DNA of 64,000 bases, from the NCBI GenBank assembly GCA_937139155.1, contig CAKZPI010000034.1, positions 1 to 64,000 on the forward strand. Direction: 5' to 3'. Below are positions 58,722 to 64,000 of the stretch, piece after piece. The position numbers were made by a program, and so were the translations under genes. The stretch comes from an uncultured Flavobacteriales bacterium. Its GTDB lineage: Bacteria > Bacteroidota > Bacteroidia > Flavobacteriales > JBLHRE01. The notes under the pieces are model-generated. The model was not told the DNA's origin. It did not search any database and saw only the letters and a list, made by a program, of their open reading frames with translations. Position 1 is the stretch's first letter. Every line of letters starts with the position of its first letter.

Positions 58722-61700
58722 TTAAAAATCTTGTGAGAGGGAAAGGTAAAAAACCCGGTCTAAGCGAATGCCATCTTCAACCCCCCAGGCCCAATCGGCC
58801 CGAACAAAGTACCCTAAAATCTTGGTGCGAAGCCCAAATCCATACCCATAAACTATGGGCTCTCTTTGTTCATCCAGGTTTATGGTGAACGGACCATTCT
58901 GAATAACGGTATTGTTCAAGGCGTTTTCTTCTGAATACGGATGAGGGCCCGTCCATGCCGTACCAACATCCGTAAATCCAACAACTTGAAAATTCGCAAT
59001 GAAATCAGATTTCAAGGGACGGTTGAAAAAGTATTTGAATATGGGCCATCTCAGCTCAGAGTTTAAAACTGCGAAGCTATTTCCATTTCGGATGTTTTGA
59101 TGAAAACCTCTCATATTGGTTGCTATGGTCTGAAATGCATAGTTCTGGCTTTGATCAATGGGGGTATCATAATTATATTTTGGAGCCAGCCAAGAGTCAA
59201 CCCCTCCCATAAAATACGCCAAACACTCAGCCCCAAAAGAGGTAGAGCCTGCAAACCTATTGGCCCAAATTAAAGACCTATGAATCCTTTGATAATGCCT
59301 AAAGTCGCCTCCTAAAATGTGCATGCCTTCATTGAAGCCACCAGCGTTCTGGTAATGCTCATAGAAGAGTTTAAACCTTAATCCATTGTAAAGGTTAATG
59401 CCTTTGGGCAGGGTATTATCAAAAACATAAGTCAGCTTACCACTAAGCCAAGTATCATAGGAATCAGGGGCGTTCAAAGAATTATTATCTGTGCTTTGAA
59501 TAACCCCATGGTCATATCTTGTGGTGAAGGTTCCCTTTAATGCAGCAACCTCTGAAAATGGGTAAGATACCCCGTATTGAAATTGGTGAGTAAGGATCTT
59601 TACCACATAAATATTATTCACCACGGTTGACATGGTTTTCCTATGAAAAGTATAGGTGTGGTCGTATCGTTTCTTCAGGTTTTTAAAGGAAAGGTAATAC
59701 TCTGCATTGGTGAGGCTGGTGGCAATTCTTAATCCGCCAATGATTTTATAATCTTCAAAAATATCTCCAAGCCCGATTTTGATTAAAGAATTAAAACTTG
59801 GGTTCAGAAAAAGGGGACCGCCACCAGTATATGGCTGGTAAGACTCATTGAGGAAAGAATTATCCAATTGAGAAACGAAGTAATCCGTATAAAAGGCCCT
59901 TACATAATTTCTGGGTTTGGGTAAGGTAAAAGGCGCTTCCTCTGGAGCCTCGGTCACCAAGGTGTCTTTTGGCAGTTCAGGTTCTTTTTCCTTTTTGGGT
60001 TCAGGTTTAGAGCCCACCAGGTCAGGATGAAAGGTATAATTATCTAGGTCAAATTCTCGATAAATTTCAGCCTCCTTGGTTTTGATTTGCTTAAGGGTGT
60101 CTAAGCTTCGATCTTCTGGCAGAACAATCGGCTTCAGGTCTTCTTTTTCCTCTTGATCAAAATCGCCCCCTAGGCTTTCAAGCCTTTCCATACTGGGTAG
60201 GTTTCTTAGGTGAACATGATAATGCCCTTCGTAATAAAACCATTGAACCAAGTGATTATAAGCCGGATCAAAATCATGGCCTAAAATATTATACTGGTAA
60301 TTGCTTTGTTGAAACTCCTCGTTGAAATACTTGTAATGGGTGGTGGTGTCAACATAGGCCACGGCCGAATCAAGCCTAACCATGAACCGATTCCGATGCC
60401 CCTTGCCTTCTCTTAAAAACATGGCTGAAGAAGATTCAAAGCGATCGGATTTTATTTCATTTTCATAAGGTGTATTGGTAATTCTCCAAAGTGTATTCCT
60501 TGAATCGTCCTTTCGGTAAATGAATAAATCCGTTTTGGCTTGGGGGCTAAGGGTGTCCCCTCCTGGCCTTCTCAGGGTATCGTCGGGTCTGGTGGATGAA
60601 AATAAGATAAACCTTTCCCCGGCAAGGTAAACTGGGTCAAAGTCGTCATAAACATCATTGGTGATTTGCTTGAACGTGTTGGAAAGCACATAGTACTCAT
60701 AAATATCCGACTGTCCTTCTCGAACCCCTGAAATCAGAAGGGTTCTTCCGTCTTGGGCATAGCTTACCGAGGTGATTTTCTCAATAAAAAGCAGGGGCCT
60801 GTTTTGCTCTGTCTCCTGTTCAAGGTCCATGATTTTCAATCGAACGAAACCTTTTTCTTCGTAAACCATGGCCAAGATTCTTCCGGTAGGGTGCCAGGCC
60901 AAAAGCGGATAATTATAATCTACATTTTGGGCAATTGGGTACCCGCCTTTATAAATCCTCTGGCTTTCATCCCGATCAAGGTCCATCAAAAATACCTTTA
61001 CTTTCCCAAGTTCATTGGTAACATAGGCCGCTTGATCGCGATCAGGGTTTAGCACAAAGCCGGTGAGTTTTGCTTGTTCAGGAAGCTTTATTTTCAGGCT
61101 TTCGCCGGAAGGCAATTGAACCTCATTCTGAGCCAATTTACCCTTAAAATAATTCAGGGTGGCCTCTTGCAAACGAGACAATTGGGTACCCAGAATAAAA
61201 TTGAAACCGGATTCAATATTGTTGTTCATCCGAGTCATATACAATACCTGAGGAATCACTGAATTCCCATAGGTATAAGCAATATACTCCCAGATGGCGT
61301 GCCCTAGGGCTTGTTGTTCATTTTGGCCGAGAACTTTAAACTTTTCAAACCTTCCAGAAATCACCCCATCTCGAATTTGATTCTGAACAAAGGGGTTTTC
61401 AGGGTTAGACAAATAGGAAACCAATCCGCTGGTATACCAACTTGGAAGGTTTACGAAGGTTGAAGACCGAATCACATCTCGAAGGTCTCCGCCGTACATC
61501 ATTTGGTTCAGGATGACTTGAACAACTCCCGCCCGAATTTGAGCTCGCAGATCTCGATAATCTCCGGTAAAGTGTAAGAATACCCGGGTACCAACAATTT
61601 TGCTTAAGCCTCCCGTATTATAATCGGATTCAGAAATTAGATTGATGTTAGACTGTCGAAGGTCAAGCATGGTATTGTAAACCAAGAATTCAAGCCTTTG

Positions 61701-61973
61701 ATCAACCGGATAATCAAGAAATTTCTCAAGAGAATTTAACTGCTTGCCCGCCTCTTCGGCAACAAACTGGGCCACATCTCTTGAATTACGGTAGTAGTAA
61801 ACATCGTACTCATCAAATCGATAATACGACCAAAAGAAGTCATTGTACTGAACCCTGTTCTTCCCAAAAGACTGCTGCAGCCCGTAATAAAACTGGGCCT
61901 CTGCTTTTTGAGAAGGGATTAAGAACAAGGCAGCAAAGAGGCTAAAAAAAGCGAGTTTAAACTTCGAATGCAT
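58722..61973 (-). CDS. Exported pseudo-peptidase / TolB-like propeller / outer-membrane barrel protein
   Basis: The 1083-residue protein has a signal peptide (1-26, ending KAEAQ). Residues ~40-290 resemble the peptidase MA (gluzincin) domain, with LPSWYTSGLVSYLSN and LVYNTMLDLRQ, but the HExxH helix is not present. A WD40-like/TolB propeller (about 300-560) follows, with repeats such as GRILAMVYEEKG and FILFSSTRPDD. A charged Pro/Glu-rich linker (about 610-690) leads to a BamA/surface-antigen-type barrel to the C-terminal Phe (YLSLSQDF). Bacteroidota homologues are often labelled TolB. It probably sits in the outer membrane; function unknown. Confidence 0.8.
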   Translation of the reverse strand: MHSKFKLAFFSLFAALFLIPSQKAEAQFYYGLQQSFGKNRVQYNDFFWSYYRFDEYDVYYYRNSRDVAQFVAEEAGKQLNSLEKFLDYPVDQRLEFLVYNTMLDLRQSNINLISESDYNTGGLSKIVGTRVFLHFTGDYRDLRAQIRAGVVQVILNQMMYGGDLRDVIRSSTFVNLPSWYTSGLVSYLSNPENPFVQNQIRDGVISGRFEKFKVLGQNEQQALGHAIWEYIAYTYGNSVIPQVLYMTRMNNNIESGFNFILGTQLSRLQEATLNYFKGKLAQNEVQLPSGESLKIKLPEQAKLTGFVLNPDRDQAAYVTNELGKVKVFLMDLDRDESQRIYKGGYPIAQNVDYNYPLLAWHPTGRILAMVYEEKGFVRLKIMDLEQETEQNRPLLFIEKITSVSYAQDGRTLLISGVREGQSDIYEYYVLSNTFKQITNDVYDDFDPVYLAGERFILFSSTRPDDTLRRPGGDTLSPQAKTDLFIYRKDDSRNTLWRITNTPYENEIKSDRFESSSAMFLREGKGHRNRFMVRLDSAVAYVDTTTHYKYFNEEFQQSNYQYNILGHDFDPAYNHLVQWFYYEGHYHVHLRNLPSMERLESLGGDFDQEEKEDLKPIVLPEDRSLDTLKQIKTKEAEIYREFDLDNYTFHPDLVGSKPEPKKEKEPELPKDTLVTEAPEEAPFTLPKPRNYVRAFYTDYFVSQLDNSFLNESYQPYTGGGPLFLNPSFNSLIKIGLGDIFEDYKIIGGLRIATSLTNAEYYLSFKNLKKRYDHTYTFHRKTMSTVVNNIYVVKILTHQFQYGVSYPFSEVAALKGTFTTRYDHGVIQSTDNNSLNAPDSYDTWLSGKLTYVFDNTLPKGINLYNGLRFKLFYEHYQNAGGFNEGMHILGGDFRHYQRIHRSLIWANRFAGSTSFGAECLAYFMGGVDSWLAPKYNYDTPIDQSQNYAFQTIATNMRGFHQNIRNGNSFAVLNSELRWPIFKYFFNRPLKSDFIANFQVVGFTDVGTAWTGPHPYSEENALNNTVIQNGPFTINLDEQREPIVYGYGFGLRTKILGYFVRADWAWGVEDGIRLDRVFYLSLSQDF

Positions 61974-62032
61974 CGAGGTAAAAATAAGTAATTTGCGGGC
62001 CGTAAACCCTGTATTTCGATGATATTTTGAGC

Positions 62033-62671
62033 ATGAAAATAAATGTATTCACTTTCGGTCCCTTTCAAGAAAACACTTACCTCCTTCATAACGATGAAAA
62101 CCAGTTTCTATTGGTTGACCCTGGATGCTTTCATCCTGAGGAAGAAAAAGAACTTGAAGAGGCCGTTGACAAACTGGGCGGAAAGGTTCAGGCCATTCTT
62201 CAAACCCATTGTCATATAGACCATATTCTAGGTACGGCATTTTCTCAGGAAACGTTTGAGGCTAAGGTATATGCCCATGAAAAAGATCTGGTTTGGTACA
62301 ACAATGCTCAGGCTGCCGGAGAACGATATGGACTTCCTGTTAAAGCCCCAAAACCGGTTGACGTATTGATTAAGGAAGAGGAAACGCTGAAATTTGGAGA
62401 TTTAGAATTGGAGGTCATGTTTATTCCCGGACATGCCCCTGGACATGTAGTTTTCATTCATCATGAATCTAAGCAGATTATTGGAGGTGATGTACTCTTT
62501 CAAGGAAGCATTGGAAGAACCGACTTGCCCTATTGCGACCATGACCTTTTGATTTCTGGAATCAAAGAAAAGCTCTACTCTCTTCCTGACGATTATAGAG
62601 TTTGGCCAGGCCACGGACCCTCAACCCTATTAGGAGAAGAGAAGAAGACCAATCCATTTGTTCGAATCTAA
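62033..62671 (+). CDS. MBL-fold metallo-hydrolase (glyoxalase II-like)
   Basis: The 212-residue cytoplasmic protein has the metallo-beta-lactamase motif H59-C-H61-I-D63-H64 in QTHCHIDHILGT. The remaining metal ligands are visible in PGHAPGHVVF, GGDVLFQGSIGRTD and VWPGHGPSTLLGEEK. The size matches YcbL/GloB-type hydrolases acting on thioesters. The start is ATG 62033; a -7-like box ATATTTTG lies three bases before it. Confidence 0.9.
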   Translation: MKINVFTFGPFQENTYLLHNDENQFLLVDPGCFHPEEEKELEEAVDKLGGKVQAILQTHCHIDHILGTAFSQETFEAKVYAHEKDLVWYNNAQAAGERYGLPVKAPKPVDVLIKEEETLKFGDLELEVMFIPGHAPGHVVFIHHESKQIIGGDVLFQGSIGRTDLPYCDHDLLISGIKEKLYSLPDDYRVWPGHGPSTLLGEEKKTNPFVRI

Positions 62672-62720
62672 AAAACTACCTTGGCACCATATTTGAATTT
62701 GCCTTGCCAAAGCCTTTCTT

Positions 62721-63182
62721 ATGAAAAATCTATACCCCTTTTTGCTTTTATCCCTTTTTGGCCTTTTTGGAAGCTGCGATGTAGAAAGACCCTATTATTA
62801 TTTAGAGGGAATCTCATTGAATGAAATCCCGAATTTTTCTCAAGACGCAAATGAAACCGGAAATCAGGCCCTTCCAGATATTTACATGGAAATATATGAC
62901 CCGGCAGGAAACCTCCTTACCAATACAAATTACCTATTGAATGTAGATACCAACGAGTATCCCCTGAGTTTTCCTTTCGACAATTTGATTGAGTTGGGAG
63001 ACATGGATTATACCCTGGACATCTATGATTTCGACGAGGTTCAGCATGGTGACCCTGAGTTTTTGGGCTCGGTTACCTTTTCAGGAAGAGGCGCCACCAA
63101 AACCTATATTCAGCAATACAATGACCCGGCCCTTTTTGGAACCTTAAGCGTAACCATTGATATGTTTATCGATTATAAATAA
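62721..63182 (+). CDS. Lipoprotein of unknown function
   Basis: The 153-residue protein has a signal sequence with lipobox LFGSC (Cys19). An acidic, beta-rich domain follows with DIYMEIYDPAGNLLTNTNYLLN and LDIYDFDEVQHGDPEFLGSVTF. Its alternation and Asp-rich loops recall C2-like beta-sandwiches, but I do not recognise a family. It begins 49 bases after the MBL gene and ends before an intrinsic terminator. Confidence 0.7.
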   Translation: MKNLYPFLLLSLFGLFGSCDVERPYYYLEGISLNEIPNFSQDANETGNQALPDIYMEIYDPAGNLLTNTNYLLNVDTNEYPLSFPFDNLIELGDMDYTLDIYDFDEVQHGDPEFLGSVTFSGRGATKTYIQQYNDPALFGTLSVTIDMFIDYK

Positions 63183-63203
63183 TCTTTATTTCAAGAAATT
63201 CGT

Positions 63204-63242
63204 AAGTCCCTTGGTAGCTTAAATATCAAGGGGCTTTTTTTA
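63204..63242 (+). terminator. Intrinsic terminator after the lipoprotein gene
   Basis: AAGTCCCTTG (63204-63213) pairs with CAAGGGGCTT (63227-63236, one G-T pair), followed by a run of T. Confidence 0.9.
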
Positions 63243-63291
63243 TGGCATGAATTCCATGTCCAAAATTTCTACTTTGGTCAAAATTTCAATT

Positions 63292-64000
63292 ATGCGAATT
63301 CTTCTCTTAGCAATTCTTTTTGCCGGGCTTGGCTCAAAGGCTCAAGAAACAAAATGGGCGTACGAAACCTTCAAAGACACCCGAATTGTGAATGGTCATA
63401 GTGTAGAGGTTAATCCGAAAGGGGAAATGAAATACATTATTTCACATAGGTTTGGAGCCCTAAACTCAGGATTTTACAATGCGTTTGGACTGGATCAGGC
63501 AACCATGCGCCAAGGATTTGATTTTGGGATAAGCGACCGCTTAACCATTGGCCTGGGAAGGTCATCTTTTCAAAAAACCATTGATGGATACCTCAAGTAT
63601 AAATTGGCTTATCAACGATCCGGGAAAGAAAATGTTCCCGTAAGCATTACCCTTTTAACGGGTTCTGCTTATCGCGGATTGAATTTTCCTGAAGACATTC
63701 CCTATCCGGCATCTGCCCGGTTTTCCTTTACCAATCAAGTATTGATTGCCCGTAAGTTCTCAGATCGGTTTTCAGCCCAAATTATGCCCACCCATGTTCA
63801 TTTAAATCTGGTTGAGCTTAGAACCGACCAAAACGATGTTTTCTCTTTAGGAATGGCCGCCCATTACCAGGTGACCTACGCCTTTGCTCTGAATACCGAG
63901 TTTTATTTCACCCCTGAAAACCAGCTCTCAAGCCTCCCGGCTAATTGCTTTTCATTAGGCTTGGAATTTAAAACCAAAGCCCATGTTTTCCAACTGAACT
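63292..64000 (+). CDS. DUF5777-like beta-barrel protein, 5' part (runs off the window)
   Basis: The open frame continues to the right edge without a stop (236 codons visible). It has a signal peptide (1-17, ending LGSKAQ). Segments typical of DUF5777 outer-membrane barrels follow: NPKGEMKYIISHRFG, then GFDFGISDRLTIGLGRS and YLKYKLAYQR. Family members are often encoded beside c-type cytochrome or YceI-like genes, but the neighbours lie outside the window. An in-frame ATG at 63256 is an alternative start; I prefer 63292 because TACTTTG between them looks like a -7 box. Confidence 0.75.
   Translation, partial: MRILLLAILFAGLGSKAQETKWAYETFKDTRIVNGHSVEVNPKGEMKYIISHRFGALNSGFYNAFGLDQATMRQGFDFGISDRLTIGLGRSSFQKTIDGYLKYKLAYQRSGKENVPVSITLLTGSAYRGLNFPEDIPYPASARFSFTNQVLIARKFSDRFSAQIMPTHVHLNLVELRTDQNDVFSLGMAAHYQVTYAFALNTEFYFTPENQLSSLPANCFSLGLEFKTKAHVFQLN

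Overview
The window looks like a chromosomal segment of a Bacteroidota bacterium, most probably of the order Flavobacteriales. Three kinds of evidence support this. Several secreted proteins carry C-terminal type IX secretion (T9SS) sorting domains (CHRD protein, aryl-sulfotransferase-like proteins), and there is a PorV/PorQ-family barrel. Bacteroidota-specific families are present (DUF5686, DUF5777, DUF5362, DUF4139 with a carboxypeptidase-like insert, a TolB-propeller plus barrel protein). Promoters resemble the TAnnTTTG -7 box, with no clear Shine-Dalgarno sequences. Most of the window is dense, housekeeping-type sequence with overlapping gene ends.

Layout. 0-3 kb: end of a tonB gene, folC and a membrane glycosyltransferase. 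3-11.3 kb (minus): an eight-domain secreted CHRD protein, an NRDE protein and two DUF4139 paralogues carrying a TonB-receptor-like insert. 11.3-13.1 kb: a BASS transporter and small proteins. 13.2-18.0 kb: an island of REP palindromes around a REP-associated tyrosine transposase (RAYT), with a GH25 lysozyme, two orphan membrane proteins, queA and tRNA-Val. 18-23.4 kb: an SLC13 permease with an adjacent Rrf2 regulator and a candidate operator, then a FAD/Fe-S oxidoreductase. 23.4-31.1 kb: DUF5686 and a TetR-ABC-HlyD-TolC export operon whose ATPase has lost several catalytic motifs.

31.2-39.4 kb (minus): comM, gmhA, dsbD, tilS, pabB and lpdA. 39.5-46.8 kb (plus): an operon of prolyl oligopeptidase, serine hydrolase, two aryl-sulfotransferase-like proteins and DUF5362. 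46.9-54.2 kb: an Fe-S protein, a possible small RNA, lnt, a PorV-like protein, pssA-purS, and the lptB-CMD-tatC-kdsD cluster. 54.3-64 kb: recQ, small membrane/lipoproteins, an M20 amidohydrolase, a half-size TauE/SafE protein, a 1083-residue TolB/barrel protein, an MBL hydrolase, a lipoprotein and a truncated DUF5777 barrel gene.

The strongest non-routine signals are the RAYT/REP island with its strict 23-bp head-to-tail units, the degenerate export ATPase, the plug-like insert in both DUF4139 paralogues, the ABCD-ABCD organisation of the CHRD protein, the pseudo-peptidase/propeller/barrel fusion and the Rrf2 operator candidate. I saw no CRISPR array, rRNA, prophage or classical insertion sequence.
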